Positions 33,709-41,514 of a stretch of DNA of 64,000 nucleotides are shown here, piece after piece. The notes below the pieces were generated by a model. It searched no databases. It was not told the DNA's origin and saw only the letters and a program-made list of their open reading frames with translations. Source of the DNA: Bacilli bacterium (GTDB taxonomy: Bacteria; Bacillota_I; Bacilli_A; RF39; UBA660); assembly GCA_900772095.1 (NCBI GenBank), contig CAAGQJ010000031.1:43443-107442 (forward strand). The letters are read 5' to 3'. The translations under genes were made by a program, and so were the position numbers. Each line of letters begins with the position of its first letter. Position 1 is the first letter of the stretch.

Positions 33709-35232
33709 ATGATAAACAAACAAAAGGGAACATATGATTTATATGGTGAAAAAGCAAATGAGTTTTTGGAATTAAGAAGTATATTAGAGAATTTCATGAA
33801 ACGTTATAACTACGAATATATAAGAACGCCATTATATGAAGCAACAGAATTATTTCATAGAAGTTCCGGTGAAACTAGTGATATAGTAACTAAAGAGACA
33901 TATGATTTTACTGATAGAGGAGAAAGAAAAATTACTTTAAGACCTGAGGGTACTGCTGGAGTTGTAAGAGCATATATTGAAAATAAAATGTATACTGAAG
34001 GGGTAAAAAAGTTTTGGTACTTAGGACCAATGTATCGTTATGAAAGACCTCAAAAAGGTAGATATAGAGAGCATTATCAATTTGGTTGTGAAGTATTTGG
34101 AGTGGATGATCCAATTATTGATGCAGAATTAATAAATATACCAGTAAACTTATTTAATTTTTTAGGACTAGAAAATATTAAAGTAAATGTAAACACTTTA
34201 GGAGATGAGATTTCTCGTAAAAATTATAAAACAGCGTTAGAAAACTATTTAAAACCACATATTAATGAATTGTGTGATGATTGTAAAGCAAGATTTGAAA
34301 GAAATCCACTTAGAATACTTGATTGTAAAGTTGATAAGGATAGTGATATTTTAAAAAATGTTCCTAGAATAGTTGATTATCTTACTACAGAAGCTAAAGA
34401 TAGATTTGATAAAGTATTAAAATATTTAGAAGCGCTTGATATAGATTATGAAGTTAATACCAATATTGTAAGAGGACTTGACTATTATACACATACAGTT
34501 TTTGAAATAGAGGCAGACATCAAGGAATTCGGATCGCAAAATGTTTTATGTGCTGGTGGAAGGTATAATAATTTAGTGGAAGAACTTGGTGGCAAGTCAA
34601 CACCTGCTGTAGGATTTGGAATGGGAGTAGAAAGACTTCTTAATGCTTTAGAAAGTGAAAATATTAAATTATATGATGATGATTATTTAGATTGTTATAT
34701 TATCCCTGTGTCAGAAAATGAAAAAGAATATGCATTATCTTTGGCAGAAACACTTAGATTTCTTAATATGAGAGTAGAGTTAGACTATAATTCAAAGACA
34801 ATAAAGAGCAATTTAAAGCAAGCAGAAAAATTAAATGCAAGTTTTGCTATTATAATTGGGGAAAATGAAGTAAAAGAAGGCTACATGACTATTAGAAACA
34901 TGGCGACAAAGGAAGAAGAAAAAGTTGGAAATAAGAATGTTATTAAGTATTTAACTGAAAACATAACTATTTTTAATGAATTTGTTCAAGGTTGCGAATG
35001 TGATTGTTCTTGTGAATGTGATTGCACTTGTCAAGATGAAAATTGTACTTGTGAATGTGGTTGTGAAGGTACTTGTATGTGTGATGAAAATTGTGAATGT
35101 GGATGCAATTGTTCTGATGAATGTGAGTGTGGCTGTTCTGATAATTGTTCTTGTGAATGTGATTGCAAGGAAGAAAAGGATAATTCTACAGAAAATAATG
35201 ATGAACATAAATGTAATTGTGATGAAAAATAG
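33709..35232 (+). CDS. hisS: Histidyl-tRNA synthetase with Cys-rich C-terminal extension
   Basis: 507 residues, about 80 longer than usual. The core is complete: class II motif 1 region (RTPLYEATELFHRSSGETSD), motif 2 (GPMYRYERPQKGRYREHYQF), the His-specific LVRGLDYYTHTVFE, motif 3 (AVGFGMGVERLL) and the C-terminal anticodon domain to about residue 420. From about 424 to the end is an 84-residue tail holding 26 Cys, almost all as CxC separated by Glu, Asp, Ser, Thr or Gly, resembling a metallothionein. The tail is in frame, with no stop, and AAAGGAGGAG sets the start. Only normal ATP, histidine and tRNA binding can be inferred for the core. Confidence 0.9.
   Translation: MINKQKGTYDLYGEKANEFLELRSILENFMKRYNYEYIRTPLYEATELFHRSSGETSDIVTKETYDFTDRGERKITLRPEGTAGVVRAYIENKMYTEGVKKFWYLGPMYRYERPQKGRYREHYQFGCEVFGVDDPIIDAELINIPVNLFNFLGLENIKVNVNTLGDEISRKNYKTALENYLKPHINELCDDCKARFERNPLRILDCKVDKDSDILKNVPRIVDYLTTEAKDRFDKVLKYLEALDIDYEVNTNIVRGLDYYTHTVFEIEADIKEFGSQNVLCAGGRYNNLVEELGGKSTPAVGFGMGVERLLNALESENIKLYDDDYLDCYIIPVSENEKEYALSLAETLRFLNMRVELDYNSKTIKSNLKQAEKLNASFAIIIGENEVKEGYMTIRNMATKEEEKVGNKNVIKYLTENITIFNEFVQGCECDCSCECDCTCQDENCTCECGCEGTCMCDENCECGCNCSDECECGCSDNCSCECDCKEEKDNSTENNDEHKCNCDEK
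35003..35167 (+). repeat. Imperfect repeats in the Cys-rich hisS tail
   Basis: An identical 24-base unit occurs at 35003-35026 and 35144-35167, encoding the same CSCECDC string, and TGTGAATGTG-type blocks recur in between. The tail appears to have grown by in-frame duplication. Confidence 0.75.
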
Positions 35233-35250
35233 ATATAATCTATTTTTTTT
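35225..35250 (+). terminator. Terminator after hisS
   Basis: AAAAATAGAT (35225-35234), loop ATA, ATCTATTTTT with T residues to 35250. Part of the next ribosome binding site follows directly, so readthrough to the TtcA-like gene is possible. Confidence 0.6.
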
Positions 35251-35259
35251 GGAGTTAAT

Positions 35260-36060
35260 ATGAAATTAATTGATATTGAAAGAAGTATAATAAAGAAATA
35301 TAAAAGTAAAATATATGGTAGGTTTTTAAAGGCAGTTAAAGAGTTTAAACTAGTAGAGGATAATGATTCTATAGCGGTATGTATTTCTGGTGGTAAAGAT
35401 TCGTTTTTGCTTGCAAAATGTATGCAAGAATTGCAAAAGCATAGTAATTTAAATTTTGATTTAAAGTTTATTGTTATGAATCCTGGGTATGCTAGTAAGA
35501 ATCTAGAACAAATAAAGCAAAATTTGAAAATATTAAATATAGATGCTGTTATTTATGATAGTAATATTTTTAAGCAAATAGAAAACTCTACTAATATGTG
35601 TTATTTGTGTGCTCGCAAAAGAAGGGGTTCTTTGTATGATAAGGCAAAGTCTTTGGGATGTAATAAAATAGCTTTAGGACATCATTTTGATGATGCAATT
35701 GAGACAATATTATTAAATGTTATATATGCGGGTGAATATAAAGCAATGATGCCTAAATTAAAAAGCACTAATTTTGAAAATATGGAATTAATTAGACCAC
35801 TTTATTATGTAAAAGAAGAGGATATTATTTCATGGTCAAAATTTTGTGATTTACATTTTTTAAATTGTGCATGCACTGTAACTGAAAAACAATTGGGGAA
35901 AAGAAAAGAGATTAAAGAATTAATAAAAAATCTTAGAAAAGAAAATAAAAATATAGATATTAATATTTTAAGAAGTAGTTTTAATGTTAATTTAGATGCT
36001 ATTTTAGGATATAAGACAAAAGAAAAGGAAGTTTCATTTTTAGATTTTTATGACAATTAA
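35260..36060 (+). CDS. TtcA-like tRNA thiolation enzyme (PP-loop)
   Basis: 266 residues of the TtcA/TtuA PP-loop ATPase family, which thiolate tRNA bases through an Fe-S-assisted reaction. The PP-loop is ISGGKDSFLLAK (about 44-56), followed by NMCYLCARKRRG (CxxC) and GHHFDDAIETILLN, with a third Cys group near the end (NCACTVTE). Those match TtcA rather than TilS, which lacks the cysteines. TtcA makes 2-thiocytidine at position 32; whether this protein has that or another target is unknown. GGAGTTAATATG gives the start. Confidence 0.83.
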   Translation: MKLIDIERSIIKKYKSKIYGRFLKAVKEFKLVEDNDSIAVCISGGKDSFLLAKCMQELQKHSNLNFDLKFIVMNPGYASKNLEQIKQNLKILNIDAVIYDSNIFKQIENSTNMCYLCARKRRGSLYDKAKSLGCNKIALGHHFDDAIETILLNVIYAGEYKAMMPKLKSTNFENMELIRPLYYVKEEDIISWSKFCDLHFLNCACTVTEKQLGKRKEIKELIKNLRKENKNIDINILRSSFNVNLDAILGYKTKEKEVSFLDFYDN

Positions 36061-36104
36061 GTGTAAAATTTCATAAAAACTATTTAAAAAGATTTTAGAT
36101 ATGG

Positions 36105-36279
36105 TATACTATAATTACCAGAGGATACATGATGTAAAAACCGTACAAAAAACGATAAGGGAATCTAAGACATATGTCTGGTGTTGAATGCTTTATTTTA
36201 TAAAGAATCCTAAAGGACATAGCAAGATGCCCACCTGTTCATACGACAGGTTTTTCGTAAGATGTAACCCTGGTTTTTC
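36105..36279 (+). ncRNA. Structured RNA, possibly 6S RNA
   Basis: An extended -10 (TGGTATACT, 36102-36110) is followed by about 163 nt (36117-36279) without an open frame. ACCAG (36117-36121) at the 5' end pairs with CTGGT (36270-36274) before five T residues, and a second closing helix uses ACAT/ATGT. Inner hairpins include CCTGT/ACAGG around TTCATACG and CTTTAT/ATAAAG, and GATGCCCACCTG near the 3' end resembles what I recall of Firmicutes 6S RNA. A long rod with a central bubble and this size suit 6S, which binds RNA polymerase. It has no T-box or RNase P motifs. Moderate confidence. Confidence 0.6.
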
Positions 36280-36322
36280 TTTGCAAAAATATGGTAGAAA
36301 TAAAAGTATTTAAGAAAATATG

Positions 36323-36349
36323 GAAATATCTAAGAAAATATTTCTTTTT
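36323..36349 (+). terminator. Possible terminator between the RNA and nusB
   Basis: GAAATAT (36323-36329), 8-base loop, ATATTTC (36338-36344), TTTTTC. Confidence 0.45.
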
Positions 36350-36350
36350 C

Positions 36351-36379
36351 TTTACTAAAAATAGATTTTTTTATATAAT
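36351..36379 (+). promoter_or_regulatory. Promoter of nusB-xseA-xseB
   Basis: TTTACT (36351-36356), 17-base spacer, TATAAT (36374-36379), followed by TTGGAGGAAG before ATG 36398. Confidence 0.65.
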
Positions 36380-36397
36380 TGTATTGGAGGAAGTTTT

Positions 36398-36805
36398 ATG
36401 AAAAATCGCAGTGCTTTAAGAGAAATAATTGTAAAGATTTTATATCAAATTTATATATATGAAAAGGGAAATATAAATTATGATATAGATGAAGTGATAA
36501 AAGAAAATACAACTTATGAAAATGAGTTTGTTACAGATTCTGTAAAAAGTATAATTGAAAATCAAGAAGAAATAGATAATATAGCTAATAAGTATCTAAA
36601 TGGATGGACAATAGATAGATTAAGTAAGGTAGACCACGCTATTATATCTTTGGCTATATATGAATTAAAATATACAGATGTTCCAGATATTGTATGTATT
36701 AATGAAGCTATAGAGTTATCTAAAATTTATTCTGATGAAAAAGTTACAAAAATGATAAATGGTATGTTAGATTCGTTTTATCATAATGAGGTAAATAATG
36801 AATGA
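36398..36805 (+). CDS. nusB: Transcription antitermination factor NusB
   Basis: 135 residues, all helical. RSALREIIVKILYQIYIYEKG at the start, WTIDRLSKVDHAIISLAIYEL and CINEAIELSKIYSDEKVTKMINGMLD are family hallmarks. It binds the boxA RNA with NusE (S10) in ribosomal RNA antitermination. It overlaps xseA by 8 bases, giving the common nusB-xseA-xseB order. Confidence 0.93.
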   Translation: MKNRSALREIIVKILYQIYIYEKGNINYDIDEVIKENTTYENEFVTDSVKSIIENQEEIDNIANKYLNGWTIDRLSKVDHAIISLAIYELKYTDVPDIVCINEAIELSKIYSDEKVTKMINGMLDSFYHNEVNNE

Positions 36806-37997
36806 TAAGTATTTAACTGTAACACAAATAAATAAATATATTAAAAGTAGATTGGATAATGATCCTAATTTAAATGTTGTTTATTTAAAGGGGGAAATAT
36901 CAAATTTTAAAAATCATACAACTGGTCATTTGTATTTTACTATAAAAGATGAAAATTCTAGAATACTTGCGGTTATGTTTAGAAATAATGCTAGTAAAAT
37001 AACATTTAAGCCTATGGATGGCTCTAAAGTATTAGTTGTTGGGAGAATAAGTGCTTATGAACCCACTGGTAATTATCAAATTTATGTAGAAGAAATGCTA
37101 GAGGACGGGGTAGGTAATCTTTATTTAGAGTTTGAAAAATTAAAGAAAAAACTTGGTGAAAAGGGATATTTTGATAATAAATATAAAAAGGCTATTCCTA
37201 AATTTCCAAAGAAAATAGGAATTATAACTGCTTCTACGGGTGCGGCTATAAGAGATATAATAACTACTATTAATAGAAGATATAAGCTTGCAGAGTTATA
37301 TTTGTTTCCATCATTAGTGCAAGGTATTGGTGCTAAAGAAGATATAGTAAGAAATTTAAAAAAGGCAAATGAATATGATTTAGATGTTATTATATTAGGA
37401 CGTGGGGGAGGTTCTATTGAAGATTTATGGGCATTTAATGAAGAAATAGTAGCAGATGCAATATTTCAATCAAAAATACCTATAATTAGTGCTGTAGGGC
37501 ACGAAATAGATTTTACAATAAGTGATTTTGTGAGTGATTTAAGAGCACCAACGCCAACGGCAGCGGCAGAGCTTGCTGTACCAAGTACTATAGAACTTCA
37601 AAATTATATAAAACAGTTAGAGATAAGAAATAATAAGAATATTATGAATTTGATAAATATAAATAAAAATAAATTAGAAAGTCTGGTTAATTCTTATATA
37701 TTTAAAAATCCAAATGCTATATATGAAGTAAAAACTCAAAGACTTGATAGTTTAATAGAAAAGTTGAATTTTTATACTACTAATATTATTAATAATAAGG
37801 GTAATAAATTTAATAACTTATTAAATAAGTTAGAGGCTTTAAATCCAATATTAACTATAAAAAGAGGTTATTCTATAACTAAATTAAATAATAAGGTAAT
37901 AGATGATATAAATGAAGTTAAGAAGGATGATATGATAGAAACTACTTTATGTAGTGGGAAGATTATATCAAAAGTAATGGAGGTAACAAATGAGTAA
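36798..37997 (+). CDS. xseA: Exodeoxyribonuclease VII large subunit
   Basis: 399 residues, near the short end for the family. An N-terminal OB fold (VVYLKGEISNFKNHTTGHLYF), then the catalytic domain with GIITASTGAAIRDI, DVIILGRGGGSIEDLWAFNEE, SAVGHEIDFTISDFVSDLRA and PTPTAAAELAVP. The C-terminal coiled-coil that binds the small subunit is shorter than usual. Degrades single-stranded DNA from both ends. It overlaps xseB by 8 bases. Confidence 0.94.
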   Translation: MNDKYLTVTQINKYIKSRLDNDPNLNVVYLKGEISNFKNHTTGHLYFTIKDENSRILAVMFRNNASKITFKPMDGSKVLVVGRISAYEPTGNYQIYVEEMLEDGVGNLYLEFEKLKKKLGEKGYFDNKYKKAIPKFPKKIGIITASTGAAIRDIITTINRRYKLAELYLFPSLVQGIGAKEDIVRNLKKANEYDLDVIILGRGGGSIEDLWAFNEEIVADAIFQSKIPIISAVGHEIDFTISDFVSDLRAPTPTAAAELAVPSTIELQNYIKQLEIRNNKNIMNLININKNKLESLVNSYIFKNPNAIYEVKTQRLDSLIEKLNFYTTNIINNKGNKFNNLLNKLEALNPILTIKRGYSITKLNNKVIDDINEVKKDDMIETTLCSGKIISKVMEVTNE

Positions 37998-38211
37998 GGA
38001 ACTAAGTTTTGAGGAAAAATTAGAGAAATTAGAGGAAATAGTAAAGAATTTGGAACAGGGGGATATAAAACTTGATAATGCAATAGAAGAGTTTAACAAA
38101 GCTATGAAACTTGCTAATGATTGTAATAAAACATTAGAAAATGCAACTAAAACAATTAATAAAGTTCTAAATAAAGATGGTGAATTTACTGATTTCGAAA
38201 TTAAGGAATAA
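37990..38211 (+). CDS. xseB: Exodeoxyribonuclease VII small subunit
   Basis: 73 residues. LSFEEKLEKLEEIVKNLEQGDIKLDNAIEEFNKAMKLAN is the helical hairpin that coats the XseA arms. GGAGGTAACAAATG lies inside the end of xseA, so the two subunits are coupled. Confidence 0.93.
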   Translation: MSKELSFEEKLEKLEEIVKNLEQGDIKLDNAIEEFNKAMKLANDCNKTLENATKTINKVLNKDGEFTDFEIKE

Positions 38212-38217
38212 AAAAAT

Positions 38218-38247
38218 GTGTTCAAATTTAAGTGAACACGTTTTTTT
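38218..38247. terminator. Bidirectional terminator after xseB
   Basis: GTGTTCA (38218-38224) pairs with TGAACAC (38233-38239), followed by TTTTTTT on the plus strand. The opposing gene stops at 38246. Confidence 0.75.
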
Positions 38248-39289
38248 ATTTGATTTCAATAATGGTTCTTCCAGAAACAAGTGTTTTTGTATATTCTTCA
38301 AAAGCTTTATCAATATTATGACAATCATAAATTTTATTAATCATCGAAGGGAGAACTTTTAGTTTTCCTTCTTCAAAAGCTTTTTTTGTCATGACCCATT
38401 CTTCACCAGGAAACGGTTCAGAGTATGACATCCATGACCCTGTTAGAATAAATTCTTTACGATTTAACATTTCCCACATTTTTGGAGTGAATGTAATATC
38501 GCTAGTAGGGGTACCAATTAATGTAGCTGTCCCTTTATTTCCTATATATTCGAAACATTGATTAATAGTTGCATTTGCACCAACTGCATCAAAAACATAA
38601 TCAAAGCCACGATTGTTTGTTATTTCTTTCACTTTGTCTTTGTAATCATCTTCTAATGTGTTAAATACATAGTCTGCTCCAAGTTCTTTTGCAAGTTCTT
38701 TGCCTGGATTGTCTATTACAAAAACAGTTATATTTTTAGCTCCTAAATATTTAAGCCACTGTAAAGTGAATGCTCCGATTGTTCCACATCCTATAATTAG
38801 AACGTTATCTTTATTAGAATAATTTGCGCATTTAATGCCATGTATAGCTACAGTAGCAGGTTCAAACATAGCACCATCTTTAAAACTTAATTTGTTACTA
38901 ATTTTAATGACATTTTTTTCTGGTACTACAACATATTCTGCAAAACCTCCTTGTACTCTCGAACCTATAAAACTATAGTTTTTACATAGAGAATAATTAC
39001 CATTTTTACAGTCTATGCATTCATAACATGGTAATAAGGGTGCTACAGAAACATGATCTCCAACTTTAATATTATTAACATTATTTCCTGTTTCTGTTAC
39101 AATTCCAGAAAATTCATGTCCAAGTACGATTGGAAAATAATGTGCTGTTCCTTTATTTACTCTGGGAATATCTGAACCACAAATACCACACATTTTAACA
39201 CTTATTTTTACGTGTCCATCTTTAATTTGTGGTTCTTCCATATCTGCCCATTTTATGTCATTTTTTTTATATAATATACCAGCTTTCAT
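38246..39289 (-). CDS. Zinc-dependent dehydrogenase of the galactitol-1-phosphate (GatD) type
   Basis: 347 residues of the medium-chain dehydrogenase family. Catalytic zinc site CGICGSD and HYFPIVLGHEFSG, structural zinc cluster PLLPCYECIDCKNGNYSLC, Rossmann loop IIGCGTIGAF. GSRVQGGFAEYVVV and GSWMSYSEPFPGEEW match E. coli galactitol-1-phosphate 5-dehydrogenase closely, more so than TarJ or sorbitol dehydrogenase as I recall them. No galactitol PTS is present, and the operon contains a cytidylyltransferase, so I infer it runs in reverse, reducing tagatose-6-phosphate to galactitol-1-phosphate. GGAGGTAATATG sets the start, 8 bases after the GatZ-like gene. Confidence 0.88.
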   Translation of the reverse strand: MKAGILYKKNDIKWADMEEPQIKDGHVKISVKMCGICGSDIPRVNKGTAHYFPIVLGHEFSGIVTETGNNVNNIKVGDHVSVAPLLPCYECIDCKNGNYSLCKNYSFIGSRVQGGFAEYVVVPEKNVIKISNKLSFKDGAMFEPATVAIHGIKCANYSNKDNVLIIGCGTIGAFTLQWLKYLGAKNITVFVIDNPGKELAKELGADYVFNTLEDDYKDKVKEITNNRGFDYVFDAVGANATINQCFEYIGNKGTATLIGTPTSDITFTPKMWEMLNRKEFILTGSWMSYSEPFPGEEWVMTKKAFEEGKLKVLPSMINKIYDCHNIDKAFEEYTKTLVSGRTIIEIK

Positions 39290-39297
39290 ATTACCTC

Positions 39298-40629
39298 CTA
39301 TTTTAAGAAAATACTACTAATCATATAATTATGTTTTACTGCATAGTTATAATCTTCAACTACTGAAACTACACTTGCTTTAGTAAGTTCTTCTGGAGTA
39401 GGTGAAATAACGCCATCACGAACTTTAATATATTGATTTGGCATATATTGATGTAGCATGTTTAAAGGTATTTTTGTTTCATTTAAATTTTTGAATAATA
39501 TTTTAATTGCATTTTCAATTCTCTTATCGCTAAAGTAATAACGACATCTATCAGAGAAACTGTATTTTCTTGCTAAATGAAGTTCTAGTTCGTTTCCATG
39601 ATAATATTTGTTCCAATTTTTTGGATTTTCTAACATTACTTCTTCAAGAACATCTATGAAATTAGAACGTTTATTTTTATCTAAAATAAGTTCATTTTCA
39701 ATCATACTAAGTGCAAATATTGCTTCTCTAACTGCTAAAGTTAGAGCAGGACCAACTTTTATTATTGCTATGCCATCTTGTACCATTTCTCTTAATTTTT
39801 CTGGTGATTGATAATCAGTTGAGTGTCCTTCAAATACCATATCTGGATATTCTTTTAATTTTTGGCATAGTTTATATGCTTTAAATCTATCGTATGTAAC
39901 AACTTCACTATCTCCAAATTCAACACCTGGTTGTACAACTACAGCTATTACATATTTCCATAGATTATCTAAGTTTTTCTTTTTGAATTCTTTTTTATAA
40001 GTAATTAATGTTTGTTCAAAATCATCAGGTGTTGTAATTTTTAATTCTTCTGTATCGTTTTGCGCTCCACCAGGGATAGGTACTTCACTACCTATTACAA
40101 ATACTGGATGTATCGCATCTTTATCTTTTTTTAATAACTCTTGATATGCATTTTCTGCTACTTCAAGAAGTTCTGCTCCACGACGTGCAATAGTTTCATC
40201 GGCAAGTCTGATAGAGCGATCATCATCTGCTACACGCATACTAGTATCTAAATGTATTTTAATATATCCTGCTAGAACGCATTCTCTAACTAATTCTTTG
40301 GCATTCTCCATTGCTTCTTTTTCATTTAGATGTTGCCAAGGTTGTGGGCCAAGATGGTCTCCGCCTAAAATTATTTTGCTTTTGTCAAAATTAATTTTAT
40401 CTGCTATTTTGTATACATATTCTTTGAATTCAACTGGTTTCATATTAATATAACCACCAAATTGATTTACTTGATTACTGGTTGCTTCGATTAAAACACA
40501 ATCATCAAATCTTTTTGCTTGATCAAGCACTGCTTCAATTACAATTCTGTTAGCACTACAGAATGATGGTATTCCAGAATGTATACCGTTTTGTCTTTTT
40601 TCTACCATTTTTAATAAAGGATTTTCCAT
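39298..40629 (-). CDS. GatZ/KbaZ-family protein (tagatose-6-phosphate metabolism)
   Basis: 443 residues; collinear with E. coli KbaZ/GatZ throughout: GIPSFCSANRIVIEAVL, IEATSNQVNQFGGYINM, LGGDHLGPQPWQ, IHLDTSM, EVPIPGGAQND, VVQPGVEFG, EGHSTDYQSPEKLR and KVGPALTLAVREAIFAL. In E. coli these are called non-catalytic subunits of tagatose-1,6-bisphosphate aldolase, but some homologues act as D-tagatose-6-phosphate 4-epimerases, linking it to fructose-6-phosphate. No GatY/KbaY aldolase partner lies here, which favours the epimerase role. GGAGGTAATATTATG; 11 bases after the cytidylyltransferase gene. Confidence 0.9.
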   Translation of the reverse strand: MENPLLKMVEKRQNGIHSGIPSFCSANRIVIEAVLDQAKRFDDCVLIEATSNQVNQFGGYINMKPVEFKEYVYKIADKINFDKSKIILGGDHLGPQPWQHLNEKEAMENAKELVRECVLAGYIKIHLDTSMRVADDDRSIRLADETIARRGAELLEVAENAYQELLKKDKDAIHPVFVIGSEVPIPGGAQNDTEELKITTPDDFEQTLITYKKEFKKKNLDNLWKYVIAVVVQPGVEFGDSEVVTYDRFKAYKLCQKLKEYPDMVFEGHSTDYQSPEKLREMVQDGIAIIKVGPALTLAVREAIFALSMIENELILDKNKRSNFIDVLEEVMLENPKNWNKYYHGNELELHLARKYSFSDRCRYYFSDKRIENAIKILFKNLNETKIPLNMLHQYMPNQYIKVRDGVISPTPEELTKASVVSVVEDYNYAVKHNYMISSIFLK

Positions 40630-40640
40630 AATATTACCTC

Positions 40641-41351
40641 CTATTTTGCAATCCTTAAGAAATTTTCATAATCTGCTTTATAAGTTATTTTTAAATTAAC
40701 ACAATTAGTTTGAACAGCTAACATTTTTAAATTATGTTTAAGTGCTATAGCACCTGCTGAAGTCATTTTAGCAAGTTCTTCATCGCTAGCATTTTTAAAT
40801 ATTTCATAAATAGTTTTAAACTTAAATGCTTCAGGTGAGGCTCCTGCAATTACTTCTTCTCTATTAATAACCTCAGTTATTATATGAGTATCTTTATCCA
40901 TTTTATATGTTGTGTCATATTGAAATTCTGCTAAAGTTACTGCTTCATAATCGTCAAGACTATTAATGACTTTTATACAACCTTCTTTATCTACGATAGG
41001 GTGGGTTGCATCAAAAATCAGTATATTATCATTTGGATTAATGTCTTTATATTCTTCTAAACCTTTTAATATGTCTTTAGAACGACCGTTTCCACCAGAT
41101 ATAACTTTGAATATTTTATTTATTTTATATTCATCTACCCATTTTTCTGTTTTATTAATATAATTTGGGTTAGTAATGAGCAAAATGTCATCAATTTCTT
41201 TAATGTGTTCTAGTTGTTTGAGTAAATAAATAAATATAGGTTCAACATTAATAAACACAAATTGTTTGGGTATTTCTCCGCCAAATCTAGTTCCGCTTCC
41301 GGCCATCATTAACAAAAGATGTGTTTTTACTTTTTCTGTTTTAACACTCAT
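40641..41351 (-). CDS. IspD/TarI-family cytidylyltransferase
   Basis: 236 residues with GT-A type nucleotidyltransferase fold. MMAGSGTRFGGEIPKQFVFI is the CTP-binding loop of IspD/TarI, followed by DATHPIVDKEGC, VNREEVIAGASPEAFKF-like segments and LKITYKADYENF at the end. IspD acts on methylerythritol phosphate and TarI on ribitol-5-phosphate; pneumococcal Mnp1 makes CDP-mannitol. Here the operon partners are a GatZ-like epimerase and a GatD-like dehydrogenase, so galactitol-1-phosphate is the predicted substrate. It is the first gene of the operon, with GGAGGTAAAAATG and a good promoter. Confidence 0.85.
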   Translation of the reverse strand: MSVKTEKVKTHLLLMMAGSGTRFGGEIPKQFVFINVEPIFIYLLKQLEHIKEIDDILLITNPNYINKTEKWVDEYKINKIFKVISGGNGRSKDILKGLEEYKDINPNDNILIFDATHPIVDKEGCIKVINSLDDYEAVTLAEFQYDTTYKMDKDTHIITEVINREEVIAGASPEAFKFKTIYEIFKNASDEELAKMTSAGAIALKHNLKMLAVQTNCVNLKITYKADYENFLRIAK

Positions 41352-41371
41352 TTTTACCTCCTCTTAATATG

Positions 41372-41400
41372 ATAATAGCACAATTATCAACATCTTTCAA
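41372..41400 (-). promoter_or_regulatory. Promoter of the CDP-hexitol operon
   Basis: On the minus strand TTGAAA (41395-41400), 17 bases, TATTAT (41372-41377). Between it and the divergent importer lies a 7-base inverted repeat TAGTTTA/TAAACTA (41419-41425 and 41448-41454) that could be regulatory. Confidence 0.7.
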
Positions 41401-41514
41401 CATTTATAATAATTTCGATAGTTTAAAAACATAGTGAAAATTTTAAGTAAACTATTTACAAGTTCATTTTTTAATAGTAAAGTATAGTTATTGAACATAA
41501 AAGGAGGAATATAG

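Noticed and set aside
35003..35167. Repeats resembling a CRISPR array
   Set aside because: The repeats lie inside the hisS coding sequence, stay in frame, and have no regular spacers or cas genes.
34976..35263. 95-residue open frame in another reading frame of the Cys-rich hisS tail, and an 85-residue frame on the opposite strand
   Set aside because: Both are by-products of the repetitive TGTGAATGTG sequence: Val/Ile-rich or Thr-rich low-complexity translations with no ribosome binding site. The hisS frame is continuous with a complete enzyme.
35260..36060. TilS, the lysidine synthetase needed by the CAU tRNA-Ile2
   Set aside because: The PP-loop enzyme here has the CxxC and C-terminal Cys of TtcA-type proteins, which TilS lacks.
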